From IMG/VR virus record IMGVR_UViG_3300019458_000020, positions 62,001 through 126,000 of that record: a stretch of 64,000 nucleotides of DNA; one strand, given 5' to 3'. The DNA comes from a virus. Below are positions 33,880 to 41,990 of the stretch, in pieces; position 1 is the first letter of the stretch; every line of letters starts with the position of its first letter. The notes below the pieces were generated by a model that had not been told where the DNA came from, ran no database searches, and was given only the letters and a program-made list of their open reading frames with translations. Position numbers and translations under genes: made by a program.

Positions 33880-34041
33880 TCAATAATAATGTAATCCAAA
33901 TCGTTTATAAACATTCTTTGATCTCTTCATTGTTTTAATACGTTTTTTTCTATTAAGAAACATATTTTTATGCATTCTGTATAATAATCCTGATGAACTA
34001 TAATAATAAATCTCTCTTAAATTACAGTATTCAGTAGTCAT
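33880..34041 (-). CDS. Small basic Tyr-rich protein, 53 residues
   Basis: ATG at 34041 to TGA at 33880 encodes MTTEYCNLREIYYYSSSG and a strongly basic tail (NRKKRIKTMKRSKNVYKRF). The first base of the gene touches the last base of the upstream stop, and it fills the gap exactly between two genes on the same strand. Nucleic-acid binding is possible from charge alone. Confidence 0.55.
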   Translation of the reverse strand: MTTEYCNLREIYYYSSSGLLYRMHKNMFLNRKKRIKTMKRSKNVYKRFGLHYY

Positions 34042-34371
34042 TTAATCCCATCCGTAACATCCACAATAAAATTCATCATATTCCCTTGTTGGATTATGTT
34101 GAAAAAATGCTAAATTGGTATTTGATGGTTTTTCACAGAGACAAAAATTTCCTTTCTTACATCCATCCCGTTCCGGTCCTTCGTGATTTCTTCCTTTTGG
34201 AAGAGTGTTATAATAAGAACATCTAGCCATTCTTCCTAAGAACAATGGTGGAGTTTCGTTCACAATTAAAGCATCAGGAGTAAGACCTGCACAAATTACA
34301 CAAGAGGGTTTGCCATCGCCCGTCGTAGCATTAGCAGCGTGACCACACATCATCATTGGCTTATCATTCAT
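34042..34371 (-). CDS. Cys-rich small protein
   Basis: This 109-residue protein has nine Cys: MCGHAAN, SCVICAG, MARCSYY, DGCKKGNFCLCEK and FYCGCYGWD. Spacing suggests two zinc sites, possibly one of the C-x-x-C/C-x-C type. No enzyme family is recognised. Small zinc proteins of this kind are frequent among early accessory phage genes, where they bind host factors; that is context only. Confidence 0.6.
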   Translation of the reverse strand: MNDKPMMMCGHAANATTGDGKPSCVICAGLTPDALIVNETPPLFLGRMARCSYYNTLPKGRNHEGPERDGCKKGNFCLCEKPSNTNLAFFQHNPTREYDEFYCGCYGWD

Positions 34372-34379
34372 ATTAAGTA

Positions 34380-34544
34380 TTAATTTTCTAAAGCCCTCGA
34401 CTTCGATTTTAATTTTTGATATCTCTTGTAGAGAGATAGATATTCCTTTGCAAGATATTCTACACCATAATATATTTCCAGATCTCTTTTTTGGAACATC
34501 TCCAACATCTCCTTTAATTCATCTCTTTGGTCTTGATTTATCAT
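34380..34544 (-). CDS. Small helical protein, 54 residues
   Basis: ATG at 34544 (overlapping the previous stop as ATGA) to TAA at 34380 encodes MINQDQRDELKEMLEMFQKR ... KEYLSLYKRYQKLKSKSRAL, a charged helix or coiled coil. Tight overlap with the nucleotidyltransferase gene supports it being translated. Function unknown. Confidence 0.55.
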   Translation of the reverse strand: MINQDQRDELKEMLEMFQKRDLEIYYGVEYLAKEYLSLYKRYQKLKSKSRALEN

Positions 34545-35662
34545 AACTGAGCATACTTCTCGTAGAGTCGATGATATAAAGCATTTAGCTTTTCAAAATC
34601 CACCGAACGAGGAATTTTTGTTGTCTTGTAGGCTTCATCCATTTTGGATTGAATATTCTTAGCGTGAGTCATTACCTTTTCATAATCCCAACCACCGTTT
34701 TTAATGTGTAAGATTTCTTCAGCATCAGGACGCTTAACGATGACTTTTCCTTCTGTAAGAATTTCATATCCCATTCTCATGAGACGAACCAAATGTGAGG
34801 CGTGTTTCGTATCATATCCACTCTTTACTTCGAGTTTATGACGGTCAACATTACGATTCTTTTTCCAGTTCAACCAAGAACTATATTGTTCTTTAGCCTT
34901 CTTATATTGACGTTCACGATTAAGCAAATCAACGACTTCATCCTTTAAGTCATATTCTTTTGCCAATCTATCAACTACGGCAGCCTCATAGGCTCCTGGC
35001 CAATTATCCCAACCAACATGTAATTGAGAAACATTATCCACCAATTCCCAAATGGTTTCTTTTAGTTCACTTCGTTCCATTTCTTCCATTGGAAACTTGG
35101 ACAAATTCCACCGTTCAACTTCACTCTTGATGAAGCCAAATACTTCATCTAGTTGACGAGCACGAACATCGGGAAGACCATACTCTGAACGAGTAGGTTC
35201 CTTTAATTCACCCAAAACAATCCACTTACGATGACGTTCAATTTTGGCAGCCTGTGACATAGCATATCCTGAAAATGTATATTTGGCTTTGGAACTAAGA
35301 AATAAATCTCTATTTTCCATTAAAGAAACAATGGCAGGCTTGAAAATCAAATGATCTTGTGGTTCAGTCCATAACAATTCAATGATATTTGGATTAACGT
35401 TTGCAGCCAATACCATGAATTTTTTAAGTGAATAAATAACCGATTCGAATTTTGGATTGTTTGGATTTTTATATAATTCCCATTGATTTTCCACATCGAT
35501 ATTATTTTCAGCTTGTTCAAATTTATGAAATAAATTATACTCTACACTCTTAGGTGGAATAACAATACCTTTTACATCGCAATCTGACAGTTCATTTGAA
35601 AGTCCGTAACATCGGCTTCCATGAAGAGTCAAATAAATTGTATTTTTTGTTAACCATTCCAT
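34541..35662 (-). CDS. Nucleotidyltransferase-fold protein
   Basis: The 373 residues begin with YLTLHGSRCYGLSNELSDCD, then VKGIVIP: the GS(x)-x(7-9)-D-x-D motif of a nucleotidyltransferase with the second acid in SDCD. A helix-rich C-terminal part follows (YDTKHASHLVRLMRMGYEIL). This type of phage protein (DUF4269/YcgL-like group) is thought to add nucleotides to RNA or proteins, or to be a toxin/antitoxin-type AMP/CMP transferase. The substrate is not deducible. The endonuclease gene upstream overlaps its first 13 bases. Confidence 0.75.
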   Translation of the reverse strand: MEWLTKNTIYLTLHGSRCYGLSNELSDCDVKGIVIPPKSVEYNLFHKFEQAENNIDVENQWELYKNPNNPKFESVIYSLKKFMVLAANVNPNIIELLWTEPQDHLIFKPAIVSLMENRDLFLSSKAKYTFSGYAMSQAAKIERHRKWIVLGELKEPTRSEYGLPDVRARQLDEVFGFIKSEVERWNLSKFPMEEMERSELKETIWELVDNVSQLHVGWDNWPGAYEAAVVDRLAKEYDLKDEVVDLLNRERQYKKAKEQYSSWLNWKKNRNVDRHKLEVKSGYDTKHASHLVRLMRMGYEILTEGKVIVKRPDAEEILHIKNGGWDYEKVMTHAKNIQSKMDEAYKTTKIPRSVDFEKLNALYHRLYEKYAQL

Positions 35663-36522
35663 AATATTTTATCTAAATTTTTAAGTTCCTTTTCGGTCAC
35701 AACCATGTATTTATATCCGTTATCATTACAATATTTTCTTCCATTGTCTATTTTTAATTTATTGTTTCCAACACTTAACAATGATTGTGGTTTTATTTCA
35801 ATCACTACCCGTTGATTAATAACAAAATCAGGAAAATAATTTCTATCTTTTCCGGCGCTGTCAATGTAAGATACCACGAAATTTGGTTTTTGTAAAGCAG
35901 TTATTTTATTTGACGACTCACAAAATTTCAAGAACAATTTTTCATACGAACTTTGATAATAAAGTTTGAGATTAAATTTATTACTCACAAACCATCCAGT
36001 TTCACAATTGGAATAGGGATGATGATTACCATTTAACATTGATTTTATTACGTTTTGTACATTTCTTTTACACAACTTTTCGTATTGAATTGGATCTTTG
36101 CATTTTTCTTTCCAAGATTCGGATAGTCTTTGAGAATATCTCCGTCTATTTTTTGGGTCTTTATTTAACCATTTAACTAATGGATTTTTATCCCCAGTAA
36201 AATCAGCATGATTGACTGACATTTTCTTTCTTGTTTTTTGAGTGTGAGTTTTTCCGAAGAATGGATTTCTTTCTCCAGAATTCATTTTCTGATATTGTTT
36301 TTTTCTTTCTTTTGTAAACTCATATCCTTTCATCCATTTTCCACAACCTGACCGTTTACATGATTTCGATACAATATTTTTAATTGAATCCAAAACAAGT
36401 GTGGTATTTGGATACTTACTAAGAAATTCTTTAGTAGAAAGTTTATGTTTGAAATGAATATGAGAATTCAACGTTTGAAATTGATTCTGACAGATTGGAC
36501 AGACTAAAAGCTCTTTTTTCAT
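35650..36522 (-). CDS. Homing endonuclease: zinc finger, NUMOD3, PD-(D/E)xK-like domain
   Basis: In this 290-residue protein, residues 5-40 form a C2H2-type finger (LVCPICQNQFQTLNSHIHFK). Residues 85-130 include NPFFGKTHTQKTRKKMSVNH (NUMOD3). The C-terminal domain has NYFPDFVINQRVVIEIKPQ, a D...ExK nuclease core like that of other phage free-standing endonucleases. It overlaps the start of the nucleotidyltransferase gene by 13 bases, which suggests its insertion at that gene's 5' end. CTTATAAATATATAAG (36526-36541), an inverted repeat, lies just upstream. Confidence 0.85.
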   Translation of the reverse strand: MKKELLVCPICQNQFQTLNSHIHFKHKLSTKEFLSKYPNTTLVLDSIKNIVSKSCKRSGCGKWMKGYEFTKERKKQYQKMNSGERNPFFGKTHTQKTRKKMSVNHADFTGDKNPLVKWLNKDPKNRRRYSQRLSESWKEKCKDPIQYEKLCKRNVQNVIKSMLNGNHHPYSNCETGWFVSNKFNLKLYYQSSYEKLFLKFCESSNKITALQKPNFVVSYIDSAGKDRNYFPDFVINQRVVIEIKPQSLLSVGNNKLKIDNGRKYCNDNGYKYMVVTEKELKNLDKILWNG

Positions 36523-36561
36523 ACACTTATAAATATATAAGCATATTCAGAAAAGGTCAAT

Positions 36562-36813
36562 TCATTTTTGTATAGATTTCATTCTATCCATAAGATATTC
36601 ATATTTCCATTTCGAGTAAGAATATATAATTTTTCGTTTTCCATTTGACAAATATTTAATAAAAACGTTTCTTTTGCTGTGGTATTCCCATGTTTCCGAC
36701 CCATTTTTGAATTGATAAACACCGTTTTGACATTTTGGACAATCCAAATCTTTCCAAGAATCAAATTCTTCTCCACAATCTTTACATTTTGTATCTGGAT
36801 TGTAAAAATTCAT
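36562..36813 (-). CDS. Small zinc-ribbon protein
   Basis: The internal ATG at 36813 is preferred because a longer frame would overlap the upstream gene by over 120 bases. This gives 83 residues: MNFYNPDTKCKDCGEEFDSW then CPKCQNGVYQF, a C-x-x-C ... C-x-x-C ribbon, followed by a basic Tyr-rich tail (KRKIIYSYSKWKYEYLM). It may bind nucleic acid or protein. Its place just after the capsid look-alike gene has no known meaning. Confidence 0.6.
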   Translation of the reverse strand: MNFYNPDTKCKDCGEEFDSWKDLDCPKCQNGVYQFKNGSETWEYHSKRNVFIKYLSNGKRKIIYSYSKWKYEYLMDRMKSIQK

Positions 36814-36829
36814 AACATTAAAGTCAACT

Positions 36830-37222
36830 TCAAACTTTGTTGGTGAGTAGAAACCAAATAGAAGATACCCAATCCATCGCCCACTTTTTAAATCGTTGCC
36901 AACATGTCGGTTTGATTTTAACAAAATCCATATAAAACGTATTGGCCGAAGGTTCATTCATTGGCTGACACGATATCAAATCAGTGATGTGTAAGTTTTC
37001 TGGTATATTTTTTATTATAGGAAAAATAAACGATTCAAGTTTTCTTAATTTTCTTTTAACGAATAGTCTTTTAAACCATCGTTTAATTCTCTGCCAACGT
37101 GTGAGTGGTTTAGGAACATCAATGATACACTGGGGAGTAATATACAATGGTATATAGGGAGCATACACAACAATCTTATGTTTTGTTGATTCCGGTCTAT
37201 TCATGTACCAATAAAAACTCAT
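36830..37222 (-). CDS. Capsid-peptide look-alike protein with twin basic helices
   Basis: This 130-residue protein contains VVYAPYIPLYITP (18-30) and CQPMNEPSANTFYMDF (85-100). The phage's own major capsid protein contains AVYAPYIPLVQTP (520-532) and VQPMNLPSGLVFYLDF (97-112), in the opposite order. Each segment is followed by a similar basic amphipathic stretch, KPLTRWQRIKRWFKRLF (38-54) and KPTCWQRFKKWAMDW (104-118), so the protein seems to be an internal duplication of peptide plus helix. The C-terminus is hydrophobic (WVSSIWFLL). It could be a decoy for capsid-sensing defences, a capsid-binding or membrane peptide, or a relic. It sits in the accessory operon, away from head genes. Confidence 0.7.
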   Translation of the reverse strand: MSFYWYMNRPESTKHKIVVYAPYIPLYITPQCIIDVPKPLTRWQRIKRWFKRLFVKRKLRKLESFIFPIIKNIPENLHITDLISCQPMNEPSANTFYMDFVKIKPTCWQRFKKWAMDWVSSIWFLLTNKV

Positions 37223-37224
37223 AA

Positions 37225-37749
37225 TTATTTTATCTCTTCAAACGGCTTATCACAAAGTAAATCAACAAATCTCATTATTCTTTTATAAACATCATCATCC
37301 TTGGTGAAATTCCACTTTTTAGTTGCAGAATCATCGATCCATTCTTTCAAAGATGTACCAAATTCTTCGCTCCGCGATTTGATATCACATACAAATTCAG
37401 CAAGATATACTTCAGGCATATCATTTATACCTCCTGACCAATTTTCCGGATGATGTGGATTAGTAGAATTGTGCTGTTGTATCGCAAGTTTAAGTTTCAT
37501 TTTTGCACCATCGGCGTCAGCATCAATACCGGGAGACATAAACTCAAATTCAATTCCGTGAAATTTACTTGCGTCATGAACGAATCCATTCGCGATAAGT
37601 TGCTTTCCCAACTCAATTTCACCAGACATTATCAATTTCTCTCCTAATAAAAGACAATTATCTTCTACATTTCTAATATGTCTAGTGATACCACGTATTT
37701 TTTCCATAGTTGCGGTAGCATCCCTTTTAAGTTTCTCGGATTTTTTCAT
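37225..37749 (-). CDS. DUF5662-like protein with His/Asp cluster
   Basis: The 174 residues include VHDASKFHGIEFEFMSPG and AIQQHNSTNPHHPENW, an H-D ... H-x(3-4)-HH pattern that recalls HD-type metal sites and the DUF5662 family of phages. A C-terminal helix pair follows (SLKEWIDDSATKKWNF). A metal-dependent hydrolase is likely in fold, but the substrate is unknown. A near-consensus host promoter lies just upstream (37765-37792), so it is probably transcribed early together with the capsid look-alike and following genes. Confidence 0.65.
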   Translation of the reverse strand: MKKSEKLKRDATATMEKIRGITRHIRNVEDNCLLLGEKLIMSGEIELGKQLIANGFVHDASKFHGIEFEFMSPGIDADADGAKMKLKLAIQQHNSTNPHHPENWSGGINDMPEVYLAEFVCDIKSRSEEFGTSLKEWIDDSATKKWNFTKDDDVYKRIMRFVDLLCDKPFEEIK

Positions 37750-37764
37750 AATGTATCTATTAAT

Positions 37765-37792
37765 AAGATACCATTTTTATACTTGTTGTCAA
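37765..37792 (-). promoter_or_regulatory. Sigma-70-type promoter
   Basis: On the minus strand TTGACA (37787-37792) is followed after 16 bases by TATCTT (37765-37770), with TGG just before the -10. It points to the ATG at 37749. It is one of the best host-type promoters in the window and suggests early expression of the accessory operon. Confidence 0.7.
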
Positions 37793-37809
37793 CTTTCGTT
37801 GGTGAAATC

Positions 37810-38055
37810 TTACGATTTCTCCGGTTCATTAAACGACTCTTTATATTTGCGCATCCAACGCATGAACAACAAGGCTTTATCACTAGCAAGTAAAGATACT
37901 TTAGAATTCCTCACTTCTTCCAATGATATAGGAAATCTATAACCTTTTTCGGTTTCATACCAAAATTGGTCATCTCTGAACAATACAAAATGAACCTTTT
38001 GTCCATCTCTTACATGTTCTTTAAAATCTACTGTTTTTGGGTCAACGTAATTCAT
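37810..38055 (-). CDS. Small protein of unknown function, 81 residues
   Basis: MNYVDPKTVDFKEHVRDGQK then VHFVLFRDDQFWYETEKGYR and FPISLEEVRNSKVS look like a small beta-barrel-type protein; KALLFMRWMRKYKESF forms a basic helix at the end. It overlaps the stop of the upstream gene by four bases (ATGA at 38052). No family recognised; probably an early accessory gene. Confidence 0.6.
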   Translation of the reverse strand: MNYVDPKTVDFKEHVRDGQKVHFVLFRDDQFWYETEKGYRFPISLEEVRNSKVSLLASDKALLFMRWMRKYKESFNEPEKS

Positions 38056-38564
38056 ACAATTTTTCCATCGGTTACTAACACTCTGACAGCTTCTTTAGTC
38101 TTGACTCTAAGATTTCGAGACTTCAAAAACTTACCCTTCAATCCTTCAAAAACTTGAATCATATTGGTAAGAGTGGATTTTTTTCTTTTGGCTCCTTCAT
38201 TTTGATCTTTTGCTGCATCGCATAATTTTGCTAATGCTTTTCCTGCGTCATCGCCTTCTCTTTGTTGGATTACCCAACCCATCAATTCGTTTCCATCCAA
38301 TACATTATCAGGGTCATTAACAATAATTAAATATTCCATCTTTTCCTTTGGAGTAGATTCTGCTCCGGGGTCGGAAGGAAGACCATCTTCGTCGATTTGA
38401 TTTCCTATTCCGTCAGTAGGAGCACCTGCTGCCTCCCTTGCATTATCTACAGCCACTTCTTCGACAATCTCTTGTAATTCTCGAATAATTTCTGCGACCT
38501 TCTTGGGGTCAATTTTCTTTTGTAATAATACTGTTTCTACTTCGGTTATATCAATTTTCATCAT
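38052..38564 (-). CDS. Acidic/helical protein of unknown function
   Basis: This 170-residue protein has an N-terminal coiled coil (VLLQKKIDPKKVAEIIRELQ), an acidic linker (EDGLPSDPGAESTPKEK), then a mixed domain (MEYLIIVNDPDN, GWVIQQREGDDAGKALAKL) and a basic end (KFLKSRNLRVKTKEAVRV). The C-terminal part could bind DNA, but no known fold is evident. It is the first gene behind the promoter/palindrome region 38578-38650, so it may be the lead gene of an early operon. Confidence 0.6.
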   Translation of the reverse strand: MMKIDITEVETVLLQKKIDPKKVAEIIRELQEIVEEVAVDNAREAAGAPTDGIGNQIDEDGLPSDPGAESTPKEKMEYLIIVNDPDNVLDGNELMGWVIQQREGDDAGKALAKLCDAAKDQNEGAKRKKSTLTNMIQVFEGLKGKFLKSRNLRVKTKEAVRVLVTDGKIV

Positions 38565-38577
38565 TTTTATTAATTGT

Positions 38578-38650
38578 CAGTAAATTATTTACTGAGTTGT
38601 ATTTTGTATCTTCATATACAAAATTTATCATTTCTACTCAGAGTTGTCAA
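38578..38650 (-). promoter_or_regulatory. Host-type promoter with two inverted repeats in the leader
   Basis: On the minus strand TTGACA (38645-38650) and TAAATT (38622-38627) are 17 bases apart. Downstream are a perfect 8-bp inverted repeat, TTTTGTAT / ATACAAAA with a six-base loop (38602-38623), and the palindrome CAGTAAATTATTTACTG (38578-38594). These could be an operator and an RNA leader hairpin controlling the gene at 38564. Confidence 0.55.
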
Positions 38651-38689
38651 TATGTATTAACACCAACATAGGTAATCGATGAGGTATGT

Positions 38690-39388
38690 ATGAAATTTAA
38701 AAGAAATTGTCCTAAATGTAAAGTTCCTATTTTTTACAATAGAAAAGACTCCTTACAACGAGCCATCAATCAGAAACGGATGTGTTTTAATTGTAATACT
38801 CCTAAAGGAAATAAACATTATCGATTTGGAAAACATTGCAGTCAAGAAATTAAAGATAAAATACGTAAAACTAAGATGGGTGTGCCGATTCATACTATAG
38901 AAGAAAAGGAGAAACGAAGACTTCTTTGGTGTGGAGATAAAAATCCTAATGTAAAATATGGTCCATCATTTTTAGGAAGACATCATACAGAAGAAACTAA
39001 AGAGAAGATGAGAATTTCTTATGTTAAAACAGTCATAAAAAATGGTGGGAGAAATCCAAGATTCAATTTAAATGCAATAAACTATTTTAAAAAGTTGGAA
39101 TTGGAATTTAATTGGAATGGAATTTATGCCACTAAAAATTCGGAATATTTCATCGAAAGTTTGGGATATTTTGTTGATTATTATGAACCCCATTTAAATA
39201 TTGTAGTAGAATATGATGAACCTAGACATTATTATGCAAATGGAACTTTAAAACAGAAAGATATTAAAAGAATGGAAAAAATAATATCTAAAATTGATTG
39301 TAAATTTTATAGATATGATGAGAAAAGAAATCTACTTAAAGAATATTTCATTGATTCGGGTGTATTCGTTCCCACTTTACACCACTGA
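38690..39388 (+). CDS. Homing endonuclease with NUMOD3 and PD-(D/E)xK-like domain
   Basis: In this 232-residue protein an N-terminal Cys4 finger (NCPKCKVPI ... MCFNCNTPKG) is followed by NUMOD3-like units (GPSFLGRHHTEETKEKM) and a nuclease core near 165-200 (GYFVDYYEPHLNIVVEYDEP, then HYYANGTLKQKD), typical of DUF559-like phage endonucleases. GAGG seven bases before ATG is a good ribosome site. It overlaps convergently with the end of the GMP-reductase-like gene by 41 bases, which is unusual for a conserved enzyme gene. Confidence 0.85.
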   Translation: MKFKRNCPKCKVPIFYNRKDSLQRAINQKRMCFNCNTPKGNKHYRFGKHCSQEIKDKIRKTKMGVPIHTIEEKEKRRLLWCGDKNPNVKYGPSFLGRHHTEETKEKMRISYVKTVIKNGGRNPRFNLNAINYFKKLELEFNWNGIYATKNSEYFIESLGYFVDYYEPHLNIVVEYDEPRHYYANGTLKQKDIKRMEKIISKIDCKFYRYDEKRNLLKEYFIDSGVFVPTLHH

Positions 39389-40295
39389 AAGCAGAAAGGT
39401 CTGTACCTCCGGAATATGATATTGCACTTTGCAATGATTCTTGAATTTCACGAAGACGTTCGTGATAAGTAAACCCCTCTTCGAGAGCCAATGTTCTGCC
39501 TTCAATGTGTTTGTGTTCTCCCTTCGAATCAAACGATGTTGATCCACGATAAATCTTTTTTCCATTTTCTATTTTTGCTGGAGAATCTATACAAGATGCG
39601 AACCATCCACCTGACATAACCATCGTCGCTCCAAACGTCAAAGCTTTAGCAATATCTCCAAAGTGTCTTGCTCCACCATCAGCAATAATAGGAATATTTA
39701 ATCCTGCTGATGCTGCTTCATACACCGAATGAAGTGTTGGTAAATGGAATCCAGTTTTAAACCGCGTTGTACAAATACTTCCGCCACCTATACCAACTTT
39801 TACGGCATCGGCTCCACACTCACATAAAAATTTATATCCATCAGCAGTTGCTACATTTCCAAGTATAAGTTTTGATGTGGGCGTCATTTTTTTAATGAAA
39901 TTTACCATCTCTTCTGTTTTCTTATGATGTCCGTGGGCGACATCAATGGTAATAAAATCCGGAATACCAATAGTAAGAAGAGCGTGTAAATCTTCTTTTG
40001 AATCATCATTTACACCCAAACTGATACTTTTTAAAGTAATATCTCGTTCCCTAGCATGCAACATGAAATTTGTTGGAGCATCATTAAATCGATGCATAAT
40101 ATAAAAACACCCAAGTTTATCCAATAATTGTGCATTATCAAATGATATAACATCTTCCATATTCGCGGGAATAACCGGAACTTTGAAGGTCTTACCCAAG
40201 AACTCAACCCTTGTGTCAGCTTTTGACCGAGAGGGTAATTCAGAATACTTAGGACGCAAACATACAGTATTATAGGAAAATAAAAAATCACTCAT
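39348..40295 (-). CDS. IMP dehydrogenase/GMP reductase family enzyme
   Basis: ATG at 40295 gives 315 residues, close to GMP reductase and without the CBS domains of IMP dehydrogenase. Core motifs are PVIPANMEDVISF, FITIDVAHGHHKKT, LILGNVATADGYKF, VGIGGGSICTTRFKTGFHLP with the catalytic Cys loop, and IIADGGARHFGDIAKAL, with a YRGSTSF segment later. GMP reductase turns GMP to IMP with NADPH; IMP dehydrogenase does the reverse branch. In a phage it could adjust guanine nucleotides or supply a precursor. Which direction it works in cannot be decided by eye. Confidence 0.85.
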   Translation of the reverse strand: MSDFLFSYNTVCLRPKYSELPSRSKADTRVEFLGKTFKVPVIPANMEDVISFDNAQLLDKLGCFYIMHRFNDAPTNFMLHARERDITLKSISLGVNDDSKEDLHALLTIGIPDFITIDVAHGHHKKTEEMVNFIKKMTPTSKLILGNVATADGYKFLCECGADAVKVGIGGGSICTTRFKTGFHLPTLHSVYEAASAGLNIPIIADGGARHFGDIAKALTFGATMVMSGGWFASCIDSPAKIENGKKIYRGSTSFDSKGEHKHIEGRTLALEEGFTYHERLREIQESLQSAISYSGGTDLSAFSGVKWERIHPNQ

Positions 40296-40342
40296 AACCA
40301 ATCAACGTAACCTATCGTATCCTTCAGGTAAACTAATTTTAA

Positions 40343-41362
40343 TTAGATGGTGTAATCAATCGGTTCTTGGGGTTTAGAATTGACTACTTGGGAAGATAAT
40401 TTTCTTATACGAGAAAGATTCTTAATGATGATTCGGAGTTTTGTAAAAATGTCATGAAAGTCATTTTTGATTGGGTATTTTCCAACTTTATCTTTTATAA
40501 GATTGACAATTTCTCCGATATCCTTGTTTGAGATGTCTATTCCTAACGCATGTGCCGTATTTCTTAAAACCTTTATAATAGGATTATACGTAGTATTTAA
40601 GAAGGATTGTAACATTCTAGCAATCGTCTGTTTCTCTTCGTCTGTTAAATTGGCTATAGTCTTAGGAAGAACAATTCTTGGTGTTTCTTCTCCGATATTT
40701 AAATCTTCCAATGATGCTTTAAGATCAGCTGGCAAATGGTCTAAAACGATCTTTAGATTTTTATTTTTACTCGAAATTAAATTATCAAAATAAGACTTCA
40801 AATATTTTCCCATTTTGAGAACATCTTCCGAAGGTTGTTGCACATTGGATTTTGGCATACCTGCTGGAGCTGATGGTTTTGGAGAATTCATCTGATTGAT
40901 GTATGTGATTACATCATCATAGTCTTTATAGAAATCGGTTAATGCCTGTAATCCATTATTAGTTAATTCGATTTCAGGATGATATCCATTCTGTTTTAAT
41001 TTTATGGCAGCCTTGGTAGGGTCATCCTTTATACCAAAATAATCAAGAATTTCTTGAGTTGCGTTTTGCCACTCTTTAGAAAGTTGATTGGCGAATTTAG
41101 AAACGTTTGCGTCTTTCCAATCGGTATGAATTTCTTTAGCTTTCTTTTTAATGTCATCAAACCAACCTTCGTATAAGGATTCGGTTATATGAATCTGTTT
41201 TAAAATATTATCAACCACCGACTCAAGAGGACGATATTCTGGTTTTGATTTGATGTATTTTTGAAGCTTCTGTAGAATATCAATTTTTTTGCGGTTGTAT
41301 TTATTAATAATCTGTGTTACAACCACATCTTCATGTTGAACTTCTTGAAGTCTTGCCTTCAT
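40343..41362 (-). CDS. Helical head-operon protein with LQE leader-like start
   Basis: ATG at 41362 follows the protease stop by one base and gives 339 residues starting MKARLQEVQHEDVVV, a possible short processing site after LQE. The protein is mostly helical (EIHTDWKDANVSKFANQLSK, ARMLQSFLNTTYNPIIKVLR) with a Pro-rich linker (NSPKPSAPAGMPKS). Position directly after the protease gene in the head operon suggests a prohead core or internal protein. No known family. Confidence 0.6.
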   Translation of the reverse strand: MKARLQEVQHEDVVVTQIINKYNRKKIDILQKLQKYIKSKPEYRPLESVVDNILKQIHITESLYEGWFDDIKKKAKEIHTDWKDANVSKFANQLSKEWQNATQEILDYFGIKDDPTKAAIKLKQNGYHPEIELTNNGLQALTDFYKDYDDVITYINQMNSPKPSAPAGMPKSNVQQPSEDVLKMGKYLKSYFDNLISSKNKNLKIVLDHLPADLKASLEDLNIGEETPRIVLPKTIANLTDEEKQTIARMLQSFLNTTYNPIIKVLRNTAHALGIDISNKDIGEIVNLIKDKVGKYPIKNDFHDIFTKLRIIIKNLSRIRKLSSQVVNSKPQEPIDYTI

Positions 41363-41363
41363 T

Positions 41364-41990
41364 TTATTCCATGTTTCCAAGAATGTCTCGAATGATGGTT
41401 TCGGTCTTTTCCCATTTTCCGGTTATAGGATTCTTAACTTGACTGACTCCTTCATTCAGACTTCCTTCTGGATACAGAAATGCACCACGAGTAGATGGAT
41501 TAGAAACGAAATCAAAAGCAATAAGTTCAAAATCAGGTTGAACTACATCCACATCTTCAGACATGTTTTTCTTAACCGTTCCAAGTCCACGACTGGAAAT
41601 ACCTAATCTAATATTTGAACGGAAGAGTTCTTTTAAGATGTTTCCATTGGGTGTAGGTAATACTTCTACAGTTCCAACCAAATCATCATTTTCCCAATGC
41701 ATTTCAACAATGTTATGAGAAACGTTTTGAAGATTGACAACGGAAGATTCTGGATGGTCTAATTCTCCTAATGCTCTACGTTCTTTAATAAAATTCTCTT
41801 CATATTTTCCTGCTTCACGAAGAAGAATTTCACGAGTATAAACACGACCGTTTTGATTTTTCTTTCCGGCACGTTGTAGAACACCTTTGACGATCAATCT
41901 TCGGTTCATGTCGCCTGCGGCTTGTTCAAAGAGGGTATCTCTTACGAAATCGAATGGGATACAATCTACTAATAGTCTCTTATCATTCAT
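41364..41990 (-). CDS. 21: Prohead protease, T4 gp21-like
   Basis: This 208-residue protein shows the gp21/herpes-protease-type assemblin motifs: QNGRVYTREILLREA, ALGELDHPES (catalytic His) and GISSRGLGTV (catalytic Ser), in the order and spacing of T4 gp21 (212 residues). In T4 it is built into the prohead core and cleaves scaffold, capsid and internal proteins after (I/L)-x-E, then degrades itself. Its C-terminus contains GSLNEGVSQ, a possible self-cleavage site. Its presence gives the enzymatic basis for the leader hypothesis in this genome. Confidence 0.9.
   Translation of the reverse strand: MNDKRLLVDCIPFDFVRDTLFEQAAGDMNRRLIVKGVLQRAGKKNQNGRVYTREILLREAGKYEENFIKERRALGELDHPESSVVNLQNVSHNIVEMHWENDDLVGTVEVLPTPNGNILKELFRSNIRLGISSRGLGTVKKNMSEDVDVVQPDFELIAFDFVSNPSTRGAFLYPEGSLNEGVSQVKNPITGKWEKTETIIRDILGNME

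Noticed and set aside
36562-36957. Longer version of the small zinc-ribbon gene
   Set aside because: It would overlap the capsid look-alike gene by over 120 bases; the internal ATG at 36813 removes the overlap and keeps the zinc ribbon.
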